From: Gordonia rhizosphera NBRC 16068 | GTDB taxonomy: Bacteria; Actinomycetota; Actinomycetes; Mycobacteriales; Mycobacteriaceae | DNA length: 48,699 bases | Direction of reading: 5' to 3' | NCBI RefSeq assembly: GCF_000298195.1 | Contig: NZ_BAHC01000182.1 | Location: forward strand, 1-48,699 | Shown: one piece after another, positions 8,947-16,426 of the stretch | Numbering within the stretch: position 1 is the first letter of the stretch | Layout: every line of letters begins with the position of its first letter | Made by a program: the position numbers and the translations under genes | Notes under the pieces: generated by a model | Database searches by the model: none | Seen by the model: the letters and a program-made list of their open reading frames with translations, nothing else | Told to the model about the DNA's origin: nothing

Positions 8947-9699
8947 TCAGCACAGGTTGTGTGCGAAGAGTTTCTCGAGTTCGGCGTAGTGATACTCGGC
9001 GGCATCGTGGTGATAAACGGCGGTGTCGGCCATCGTGTAGCCGTGCAGCGCACCCGGGTACACCGAGGCCGAATGCGTCACACCGGCCGATGTGAGGGCG
9101 TGTTCGAACTCGGCGACCGCCTGTGGTGGCAGGGAGCGATCGTTGTCGGCGTGCACCGCCAACAGGTCGGCGCGTACGTCGGTAAGCCGACGATGGGGGC
9201 TGGTCGGCTGATCGGTGACCAGGCCCCCGGTGTGGAACAGCCCGACCGCACCGACGACGTCGGGGCGGGTCACCGCCGCCAGTAGCGCGAGACGACCACC
9301 CATGCAGTAGCCGGTGACCCCGATGTCACCGGCGGCCACGCCGTCGAGCCCGTGCAGCGCGTCGAGGTAGGCCGACAGGTCGGGCGTGGCCAGGTCTTCG
9401 GTGAGTGCCCGGACCCTCGGCATCGCCTCGGTGAGAAACTTGGCGCGCTCCTCGTCGGTGAGGTCACCCGCCGGTGCGAGTTCGGCTGCGGTTCCCCATC
9501 GGTAGAATACGTTGGGCGCCAGCACGACGTAACCCCACGACGCGATCCGGTCGGCCATCCTCTCGATCTGCGGGCGCAAACCGAAGGCGTCCATGATCAG
9601 CAGCACTCCGGGCAGCGGGCCCGGAGCGTCGTCGGGGCGGGCCACGTAGGCCTCCGCCGCGCCGTCGGGTGTCTCGATGGTGATCATCTTGTCCGACAA
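8947..9699 (-). CDS. Dienelactone hydrolase family protein
   Basis: A 250-aa alpha/beta hydrolase of the dienelactone hydrolase family. The nucleophile elbow is GYCMGG with Cys132 in place of Ser, the acid is in HADNDRS (Asp187 or 185), and His219 is in PGALHGY. The family hydrolyses dienelactone and related cyclic esters; a specific role here is not evident. TTG 9699 has AAAGGA upstream; the ATG four codons later is an alternative. It lies 16 bases after ligD on the same strand, so the two are probably co-transcribed. Confidence 0.85.
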   Translation of the reverse strand: MSDKMITIETPDGAAEAYVARPDDAPGPLPGVLLIMDAFGLRPQIERMADRIASWGYVVLAPNVFYRWGTAAELAPAGDLTDEERAKFLTEAMPRVRALTEDLATPDLSAYLDALHGLDGVAAGDIGVTGYCMGGRLALLAAVTRPDVVGAVGLFHTGGLVTDQPTSPHRRLTDVRADLLAVHADNDRSLPPQAVAEFEHALTSAGVTHSASVYPGALHGYTMADTAVYHHDAAEYHYAELEKLFAHNLC

Positions 9700-9715
9700 G
9701 GGTTGGGTCCTTTCG

Positions 9716-12058
9716 TTAGAGGTCTCCGGGCAGTTTGTCGCGGCGGATACCCCGCCAGCTCGGGTGGCGGAGGTGCCCGGTACTCGTCCAGTCCATGAAC
9801 CGGACCTCGCCGACTATCTTGGGTAATACCCATACCGCACTCGACGCCACCGGGCGGTCGAGTTTGTCGACGAACGGGCATGTCTTGATCCGCAGGGGTT
9901 CGAGTTCGGCCGACAGGGAACGGAGTTGGGCGTCGGTGAATCCGGTGCCGACCCGGCCCACATACCGCAGCCCGGTCTCCTCGGGCAGCCCGAGCAACAG
10001 CGACCCGATGGTGTCTGCGCGATTGCCTCGACCGGGCCGGTAGCCGCCGATGACCACCTCGATGTCGCTCCAGTTCTTGTGTTTGAGCCAGGTGGTGGTG
10101 CGTCGGCCCTGTTGATAGGTCGACGAGCGGCGCTTGGCGACGACCCCCTCATAGCCGAGTTCGCGGCTGTGCTCCAGGGCCACCCGGCCCGGACCATCGA
10201 GCAGCGGCGGGATCTCCACGTGGGGCGAATGACGAAAGGCGGGCGCGAGTTCCTCGAGCAGCTCTCGTCGCTGCGACCACGGGCGCCGCAACAACGACGT
10301 CCCGTTCAGATAGAGGATGTCGAACAGGTAGAGCTTGAGCCGGATGTCCTCGTCGGTGGTGTTGCGGGCCGCGAGCAGGGCGAAATTGGTGTGCCCGGCG
10401 GCGTCGAGCGCGACGACCTCGCCGTCGAGGACGACGTCGATCAACCCGAGATCGTCGGCGATGGAACGGAACCCGGGGAAGTCGGCAGTCATGTCGATCC
10501 CCGACCGGGAGGTGAGCCGGAAGTCGCCGTCGATGTAGCGCACCAGGATTCGGTACCCGTCCCACTTCCCCTCGAAGGCCCAGTCACGCCCGTCGAGGTT
10601 CTCGATGGACTCGTCGGTGGCCAGCATCGGGCGTGGGTCGCGCAGGCTGTCGGGCAGAATGGGCCGCGGCTCATCAGTCATCAGATGGGCGAGCCAGTTC
10701 TTGTCGCCGGTCTTGATCAGCGCGTAGCGGCCCTGGATGCGGTCGCCGTGTAACCGCACGATGACCTCGTTGTCGCGCCACTTCTCCGTCTCGTAGGTGC
10801 CGCGATCCCAGATCTCGACATGGCCGCCGCCGTACTCGCCGGCCGGGATGTCGCCTTCGAAGTCGGCGTAGTCCATCGGGTGATCCTCGGTGTGGACTGC
10901 CAGACGGTTCTGGGTCGGGTCGTCGGGCAGGTTCTTCGGCACCGCCCAGGACACCAGCACTCCGTCGCGTTCAAGCCGAAAGTCGTAGTGCAGTCGGCGG
11001 GCATGGTGTTCCTGGATCACGAAGATCGGTGCGCTCGAGCCTGTCTGCGCCTCGGTTCGTTCGCGGTGCGCCTCGTCGCCGAACGGTTCCCGGGTGGTGG
11101 CGGCGTCGCGTTTGCGGCGGTATTCGCCCAGGCTGACAACGGGATTGATGGACGGCTCGGCGGTCTCGCCGGGGTGTGGCAGGTCGAGATCGGCGAGCGG
11201 GTCGCCGTCGGCGTCGACCCGCTCGAGGACCTCGTGGAACAGCAACTGCCGCAGGTTCGGTTCGGTGAGTTCTGACCAGGTGCGCGGGGCGGCGACCCAC
11301 GGCTGTTCCCGGCCGCGTAGCGAATAGGGCGCCAGGGTCGTCTTCGACCCGCTGTTCTGACTCCAGTCGATGAACACCTTGCCCTCGCGCACCGCCTTGG
11401 TCATCGTCGCGGTGATCGAGTCGGGGTGGGTGGCGGCCAGGCTGGTGGCGATCTGTCTGGCGACGGTTCGCGCCGAGTCGGGGGAGACGGGACGCTCGAA
11501 GCGGGCGTAGAGATGCATGCCCTTGCCTCCACTGGTGACCGGGAAGGCGGTCAGGCCCGCACCGGAGAGCATGTCCCGGATCATCAGGGCCACCTCGGCG
11601 CATTGGGAGAGTGATACGTTCGGGCCCGGGTCGAGATCGAGGACGAGCCGGTCGGCCTTCGGCGGCCCGTCGTCGGGGTTCGGAACCCGCCACTGCGGTG
11701 TGTGCAGCTCGAGCGCGGCCATTTGCGCGAACCACACCAGATCGGCGCGGGAGGTGGCGAGCGGATAGGTGATCACGCGCTGGCTGTGCTGTTCGGCGTA
11801 GCGGGCGAGCCATTCCGGCGCAGAGGACGGGAGATCCTTTTCGAAGAACGGCGCCGATTCGACGCCGTTCGGCCACCGCTTCCGTGTGATCGGGCGGCCC
11901 GCCAGATGCGGCAGCATCACGTCGGCGATACGCGTGTAGTAGTCGATGACCTCGAACTTCCGGGTGCCTGTGGCAGGGTAGAGGACCTTCGCGAGGTTGG
12001 TGATGGCGATACGCCGACCGTCGACGTCGAGGCTCTCACCACCACCCATGCCGACCAT
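9716..12058 (-). CDS. ligD: Multifunctional ATP-dependent DNA ligase D
   Basis: A 780-aa protein with the mycobacterial LigD order: N-terminal primase-like polymerase domain (about 10-300, metal Asp pair in LDLDPG at 141 and 143), 3'-phosphoesterase domain (about 345-480, QEHHARRLHYDFRL and GEYGGGHVEIWD), and C-terminal ATP-dependent ligase domain (about 490-780, catalytic Lys498 in EGKWDGYR, LKHKNW nucleotidyltransferase motif). It fills and seals double-strand breaks recruited by Ku in NHEJ. Start 12058 or the ATG at 12049. Only 52 bases separate it from the divergent ku gene, so a shared promoter region is likely. Confidence 0.97.
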   Translation of the reverse strand: MVGMGGGESLDVDGRRIAITNLAKVLYPATGTRKFEVIDYYTRIADVMLPHLAGRPITRKRWPNGVESAPFFEKDLPSSAPEWLARYAEQHSQRVITYPLATSRADLVWFAQMAALELHTPQWRVPNPDDGPPKADRLVLDLDPGPNVSLSQCAEVALMIRDMLSGAGLTAFPVTSGGKGMHLYARFERPVSPDSARTVARQIATSLAATHPDSITATMTKAVREGKVFIDWSQNSGSKTTLAPYSLRGREQPWVAAPRTWSELTEPNLRQLLFHEVLERVDADGDPLADLDLPHPGETAEPSINPVVSLGEYRRKRDAATTREPFGDEAHRERTEAQTGSSAPIFVIQEHHARRLHYDFRLERDGVLVSWAVPKNLPDDPTQNRLAVHTEDHPMDYADFEGDIPAGEYGGGHVEIWDRGTYETEKWRDNEVIVRLHGDRIQGRYALIKTGDKNWLAHLMTDEPRPILPDSLRDPRPMLATDESIENLDGRDWAFEGKWDGYRILVRYIDGDFRLTSRSGIDMTADFPGFRSIADDLGLIDVVLDGEVVALDAAGHTNFALLAARNTTDEDIRLKLYLFDILYLNGTSLLRRPWSQRRELLEELAPAFRHSPHVEIPPLLDGPGRVALEHSRELGYEGVVAKRRSSTYQQGRRTTTWLKHKNWSDIEVVIGGYRPGRGNRADTIGSLLLGLPEETGLRYVGRVGTGFTDAQLRSLSAELEPLRIKTCPFVDKLDRPVASSAVWVLPKIVGEVRFMDWTSTGHLRHPSWRGIRRDKLPGDL

Positions 12059-12110
12059 TGTCCACGCTCATGCCGTCGGTTTTCGGCCAACCGGATGGCA
12101 CAATGGGCCC

Positions 12111-13058
12111 ATGCGCTCGATCTGGAAGGGCGATCTGAGCTTTGGCCTGGTCAACGTACCGGTCAAGGTGTATTCGGCGACGGAGAGCCACGACCGCAAG
12201 TCGTATCAGGTCGACTCGTCCGACGGCGTCCGCATCCGCTATCGCCGCGTGCGGGAAGGCACCGACACCGAGGTCGACTACGCCGACATCGCCAACGCCT
12301 ACGAAACCGACTCCGGCGACACGGTGATCCTCACCAAGGAGGATCTCGCGACGCTGCCGGTGCAGAAGAGTCCGGAGATCTCCATCCTGGAGTTCGTGCC
12401 GACCGAGCAGGTCGATCCGATCTACTTCGATAAGCCGTACTACCTGGAGCCGGCGTCGAAATCACCGAAGGCCTACACGCTGCTGGCGCAGGCACTACAG
12501 AAGACCGATCGGCTTGCGATCGCGCAGTTCACATTGCGTAACCGGACGCGTCTGGCGGCCCTGCGCGTGGTTGACGGTGTGATGACGCTGCAGACGCTGC
12601 TCTGGCCGGACGAGGTCCGTGCCGCCGACTTCGGTTTCCTCGACGACGAGCCCGAGATCCGGCCCCAGGAGCTGGAGATGGCGGCCTCGTTGATCGAGAC
12701 GATGGCGTCGGACTTCGATCCGTCGGAGTACTCCGACACCTACCAGATCGAACTCGCCAAACTGGTGGAGGCGAAAGCCGAAGGGGCCGAAGCCTTCCCG
12801 GAGACCGAGACCTCCGAGTCCGAGGATACCGACTCGGAGGTCGCGGATCTGCTTGCCGCACTGCGGGCTTCGGTGAAGGACCGGGACGGCTCGTCGTCGT
12901 CGACGGATGGTGCGGACGACGAGAAGTCCGAGCCGGCGAAGAAGGCGCCCGCCAAGAAGGCTGCGGCCCGGAAGGCGCCCGCGAAGAAGACTGCCGCGAA
13001 GAAGGCGCCGGCGAAGAAGGCTGCCGCCAAGAAAGCGGCGGCCAAGAAGTCCGCGTGA
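12111..13058 (+). CDS. ku: Non-homologous end-joining protein Ku
   Basis: A 315-aa Ku homodimer subunit that binds DNA ends and recruits LigD. The core spans residues 1-~250 (MRSIWKGDLSFGLVNVPVKVY start, TLLWPDEVR, ELEMAASLIETM). An acidic linker (about 225-270) leads to a Lys/Ala/Pro tail of PAKKA/AAKK repeats (about 272-315), resembling the histone-like tails of mycobacterial Ku that help bind DNA. ATG 12111 is the conserved start. Divergent from ligD, forming a complete two-component NHEJ locus. Confidence 0.97.
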   Translation: MRSIWKGDLSFGLVNVPVKVYSATESHDRKSYQVDSSDGVRIRYRRVREGTDTEVDYADIANAYETDSGDTVILTKEDLATLPVQKSPEISILEFVPTEQVDPIYFDKPYYLEPASKSPKAYTLLAQALQKTDRLAIAQFTLRNRTRLAALRVVDGVMTLQTLLWPDEVRAADFGFLDDEPEIRPQELEMAASLIETMASDFDPSEYSDTYQIELAKLVEAKAEGAEAFPETETSESEDTDSEVADLLAALRASVKDRDGSSSSTDGADDEKSEPAKKAPAKKAAARKAPAKKTAAKKAPAKKAAAKKAAAKKSA

Positions 13059-13100
13059 GCGCGCGACGTCGGTCCTCGACTGTTCCAGATTGAGACAGTC

Positions 13101-13116
13101 TGTGACCTGGATCACG
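13101..13116. promoter_or_regulatory. Candidate Crp/GlxR-type cAMP-receptor box
   Basis: TGTGACCTGGATCACG matches the TGTGA-N6-TCACA consensus of actinobacterial Crp/GlxR with one mismatch in the last position. It lies 83 bases upstream of the small ORF at 13199. A cyclase and a CpdA-like phosphoesterase are also in the window. Confidence 0.5.
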
Positions 13117-13198
13117 CCGCACAATTGTCTCTACGGATTCGACCGAGGACACCAACGTCGTCGGAAGGCTCCGAAGGCAAGCGGCAAAGGCTCATGTG

Positions 13199-13432
13199 AT
13201 GAACGATTCCAGGGACAACCACAACGGCGACACATCCGACGACCATCCGCGGGTGTGGTTGGTAGCCGACATCAGCGGTGACGACGAACCGATCGATCGT
13301 CCCGCGGTGCGCGACGATCTGATGCGGCGGTGGACTCCGGTGGACGGCAACCTGTATCGGATCGCCAGCGGGCGGCACTGCGCTACCTGGGCCGAGTTGC
13401 ATGCGCGGTTCGACCTGGTGGAGATCGCTTAG
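13199..13432 (+). CDS. Small acidic hypothetical protein
   Basis: A 77-aa protein (78 aa if GTG 13196 is used) with a polar Asp-rich N-terminus (NDSRDNHNGDTSDDHPR), then a compact domain: VWLVADISGDDEPIDRPAVRDDL, RRWTPVDGNLYRI, HCATWAELHARFDLVEIA. No signal peptide or membrane segment. I do not recognise the family. It is preceded by a Crp-like box and stands alone between ku and the MFS gene. Codon use looks like that of the neighbours, so it is probably real. Confidence 0.6.
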   Translation: MNDSRDNHNGDTSDDHPRVWLVADISGDDEPIDRPAVRDDLMRRWTPVDGNLYRIASGRHCATWAELHARFDLVEIA

Positions 13433-13486
13433 GGGCGCACGGAAAATCAGTTGCCCGGGTGGGCGCGGGCAGGTGACCATGGCGGG

Positions 13487-14797
13487 GTGAGCTCGACGGT
13501 CGACACCCGCGTGCCCGCGGCGTTGAAACCGTTTGCGCTGCGGCAATACCGGCTGCTCGCATCGGGGCTCGTGCTGGCCATGTTCGCCGACGGTGTCTGG
13601 GCCGTCGGCGCCGTGTGGCAGGTCATCGAGATGGGCGGCGGCCCCGGTCAGCTGTCGGCCGTCACCGGCGTCGCCGCGCTGGGCATGGTGGCATTCACCC
13701 TCGCCGGCGGCGTGCTCGCCGACCGGGTGTCGCAGCGGCTCATCATGATCGGGCTCGAACTCGTCAAGCTCACCGCGTTCGCGGTTGTCGGGGTGGCAGG
13801 CATCCTCGGAGTCCTGTCCCTGCCCGTGCTCATCGGGGCCGCGTTGCTGGGCGGTATCACCATGGGCATGTACTACCCGGCGTATTCGGCGCTGCTGCCG
13901 AGCATCGTCGAGGAGTCACAGTTGCAGGCGGCCAACGGGATCGAGGGTTTCCTGCGCCCGGTGATCTTCCAGGCGTTGGGCCCGATGGTCGCGGGTGGGG
14001 TCATCTCGATCGCGTCGCCGGGCCTGGCGATCGTGCTGGCGGGCGTCGCGAGCGCGTCGTCGGCGTTGTTCTACCTGGCGATGGCACCGGTCGCCGTGCG
14101 CCGCGAACTCGCGGCGGCGGCCGGACACCGGGTCCGGGAGGTCATCGCCGACATCGCCGAGGGCTTCGCCTACCTGTGGCGGACCCCGTGGCTGTGGGCG
14201 ACGCTGTTCTTCGCGTGCCTGCTGGTACTCGCGACGATGGGGCCGATTGAGGTCCTCATCCCATTCGCGTTGCGGGAACGTGTTGGCGGCGATGCAGGCG
14301 ATCACTCACTTGTGTTGGCAGCCTTCGGAATCGGGGCGGCATCGGCGTCGCTGGTGTTCGCGTCGATCCCGATGCCGCGGCGATACCTTTCGCTGATGTT
14401 CGGGATCTGGGGATTCTCGAGCCTGCCGCTGGTGATCATGGGGCTCGCCGATCGGACCTGGATGTTCGTCGTTTCCGGCTTGTTGATGGGCGTGCTGTTC
14501 GACGGTCCGATGGTGCTGTGGGGCACCCTGCTCCAGCGTCGTGTGCCACCGGCGTTGCTCGGACGGGTGGCGAGCCTGGACTTCTTCGTGTCCGTCGCGT
14601 TGATGCCGGTCTCGATGGCGATCGCCGCGCCGGTCAGCCAGGCGATCGGTCTGGCGTCGACGTTCGTGCTCGCCGGTCTCCTCCCGGTGCCGGTCGCGTT
14701 CGGCTTCTACTGCGCGGCGCGGCTGTGGCGCGACGAGGTCGCGCACCCGCTGCGAGTGGAGGGGGCCGTCGTCGACGACGACCCTGTGCTCACCTGA
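13487..14797 (+). CDS. MFS efflux carrier, EntS-like
   Basis: A 436-aa major facilitator with about 12 helices. The motif-A-like loop GGVLADRVSQRL follows helix 2, and a long central loop (RRELAAAAGHRVREVIADIAEGFAYLWRTP) is typical of the MFS_3/EntS group of exporters. Substrate unknown. GTG 13487 was chosen because the longer open frame adds a non-hydrophobic GC-rich leader. The end overlaps the convergent lysG stop by 8 bases. Confidence 0.8.
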   Translation: MSSTVDTRVPAALKPFALRQYRLLASGLVLAMFADGVWAVGAVWQVIEMGGGPGQLSAVTGVAALGMVAFTLAGGVLADRVSQRLIMIGLELVKLTAFAVVGVAGILGVLSLPVLIGAALLGGITMGMYYPAYSALLPSIVEESQLQAANGIEGFLRPVIFQALGPMVAGGVISIASPGLAIVLAGVASASSALFYLAMAPVAVRRELAAAAGHRVREVIADIAEGFAYLWRTPWLWATLFFACLLVLATMGPIEVLIPFALRERVGGDAGDHSLVLAAFGIGAASASLVFASIPMPRRYLSLMFGIWGFSSLPLVIMGLADRTWMFVVSGLLMGVLFDGPMVLWGTLLQRRVPPALLGRVASLDFFVSVALMPVSMAIAAPVSQAIGLASTFVLAGLLPVPVAFGFYCAARLWRDEVAHPLRVEGAVVDDDPVLT

Positions 14798-15707
14798 CCC
14801 GGGACCCGGCCGGGGTGAGGTGTTCGGCGGCGGCCGCGACGGTGAGCTCGGTGAGCGTGTCGAGGATCGGTGAGCTGAGCTTCCAGTACTGCCAGAACAG
14901 CGGGACGTCGACGTGATGGCCGACGATCCGGACCACGCGGCCCGAGCGCAGGGCGTCGGCGATCTGTACCTGCGGGACCGCACCCCAGCCGATGCCGAGT
15001 TCCACCGCACGGTGGAACTCGGTGGAGGCGGGGATGTAGCTGATGGGCGGGGACACGGGTTGTTCGGCGATGGCCGCAAGGACGTCATGTTGCAGGTAGT
15101 CGTTGCGGTCGAATTGGACCATCGGGGCGCGGGAGAGCGCCTCGGTGGTCGGCCCGTCGGGCAACCATCTCTCGACGAACGCGGGCGTCGCGACCGGGAT
15201 GTACCGCATCGCCCCGAGGGGGAGAATCGCGCAACCGCGGATGCCGAGCGGGTCGGAGGTGATGGCGCCCAACACCTCACCCGAGCGGAGGAATCGACCG
15301 TTCTGGCTCTCGTCGTCGCGCAGGATCTCGATCGCGACCGGGTGCTCGGCATGCATGCGGGCCAACACGGGTAGGAACCAGGTCGCCAGCGAGTCCGCGT
15401 TCGCGGCGATCGGGACGCGAATCCGCGACTCGGTGTCCTGCGCGGTCTGGCCACCCAGCAGTTCGCTGCGGGCTTCGGACGCCAGCAGTTCCCACTGTTT
15501 GGCGAGACGAACGAGAACCTCGCCGTCGGGCGTGGCGGTGGCGGGTTTCGTGCGGCGCAGCACCACGCGGCCGACCGAACTCTCCAGCGCCTTGATGCGC
15601 TGGCTGACTGCCGACGGGGTGATGTGCAGCGCGGCAGCGGCGGCGTCGAAGGTGCCCTCGCGCAGCACAGCGGCCAGGGTCTGCAGGCCCTCCTGGCTGA
15701 TCTCCAC
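14790..15707 (-). CDS. lysG: LysG/ArgP-type LysR regulator
   Basis: A 305-aa LysR-type regulator of the ArgP/LysG group. The winged helix (about 1-60) reads LQTLAAVLREGTFDAAAAALHITPSAVSQRIKALES. The effector domain carries LATWFLPVLA and IEILRDDE. In Corynebacterium, LysG senses lysine and other basic amino acids and activates lysE. The divergent lysE and the shared 80-bp AT-rich gap support the same role here. Tail-to-tail overlap with the MFS gene. Confidence 0.9.
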   Translation of the reverse strand: MEISQEGLQTLAAVLREGTFDAAAAALHITPSAVSQRIKALESSVGRVVLRRTKPATATPDGEVLVRLAKQWELLASEARSELLGGQTAQDTESRIRVPIAANADSLATWFLPVLARMHAEHPVAIEILRDDESQNGRFLRSGEVLGAITSDPLGIRGCAILPLGAMRYIPVATPAFVERWLPDGPTTEALSRAPMVQFDRNDYLQHDVLAAIAEQPVSPPISYIPASTEFHRAVELGIGWGAVPQVQIADALRSGRVVRIVGHHVDVPLFWQYWKLSSPILDTLTELTVAAAAEHLTPAGSRVR

Positions 15708-15713
15708 CCGAAT

Positions 15714-15734
15714 ATCTTAAGTGGCGCTTATGAT
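15714..15734. promoter_or_regulatory. Candidate LysG operator between lysG and lysE
   Basis: ATCTTAAG-TGGCG-CTTATGAT is an 8-5-8 inverted repeat with one mismatch. It lies just outside the lysG start (15707) and upstream of lysE, and contains the T-N11-A core of LysR-type sites. It sits in a locally AT-rich patch. Confidence 0.6.
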
Positions 15735-15787
15735 TCATGAAAAACATTCGCTGGATTGTCGATGATCGCACACCTAGCGTCGGGGGT

Positions 15788-16408
15788 ATGACGACGTATG
15801 TCTTTGCCGCGATCGCCGGTCTCCTGACCGGTGCTGGGCTGATCATCGCGATCGGTCCGCAAAATGTCTTCGTATTGCGGCAGGGTCTGGCTCGCGCGCA
15901 CGTCGTGCCCGTCGTCGTGGTGTGCGCGGTCTCCGACGTGGTGCTCATCGTCGCGGGGGTCGCCGGACTCGGCGCGGTGGTCGCCGCCCATCCGAGCGTG
16001 GTGACCGCAGCCAAGCTGCTCGGCGGCGGATACGTGATCGTCCTCGGGTTGCTGGCCGCCCGCCGATGCCTGCGGAGCACCGAGTCGATCGTCGCCAATC
16101 CCGACGAGGCGGCGACAGTCAGCAGGTGGGCCGCCATCGCCATGACGCTGGCGCTGACCTGGCTCAACCCGCACGTCTACCTCGACACCGTCCTGACCAT
16201 GGGGGCCATCGCGAACAGCCACGGCAGCGCCCGGTGGGCCTTCGCCATCGGGGCGAGTGTGGCAAGCCTGGTGTGGTTCGCGTCCCTGGGCGGCGGGGCG
16301 AGCCGGCTGGCGCCGCTGTTCTCCACCCCGCGGGCCTGGAAGATCCTCGACGCCCTTGTCGCGATCGTGATGATCGGGCTGGGTGCGATGCTGGTCGTCT
16401 CGGTCTGA
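15788..16408 (+). CDS. lysE: LysE-family basic amino acid exporter
   Basis: A 206-aa LysE/RhtB-superfamily exporter with six predicted helices. The family motif GPQNVFVLRQG follows helix 1, and the second half has TWLNPHVYLDTV and WFASLGGGASRL as in Corynebacterium LysE. It exports lysine/arginine under excess. ATG 15788 matches the family N-terminus; an in-frame ATG at 15737 would add 17 residues overlapping the regulatory region. Ends 18 bases before the convergent MMPL gene. Confidence 0.92.
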   Translation: MTTYVFAAIAGLLTGAGLIIAIGPQNVFVLRQGLARAHVVPVVVVCAVSDVVLIVAGVAGLGAVVAAHPSVVTAAKLLGGGYVIVLGLLAARRCLRSTESIVANPDEAATVSRWAAIAMTLALTWLNPHVYLDTVLTMGAIANSHGSARWAFAIGASVASLVWFASLGGGASRLAPLFSTPRAWKILDALVAIVMIGLGAMLVVSV

Positions 16409-16426
16409 GATCTCTCAGGACAACCG

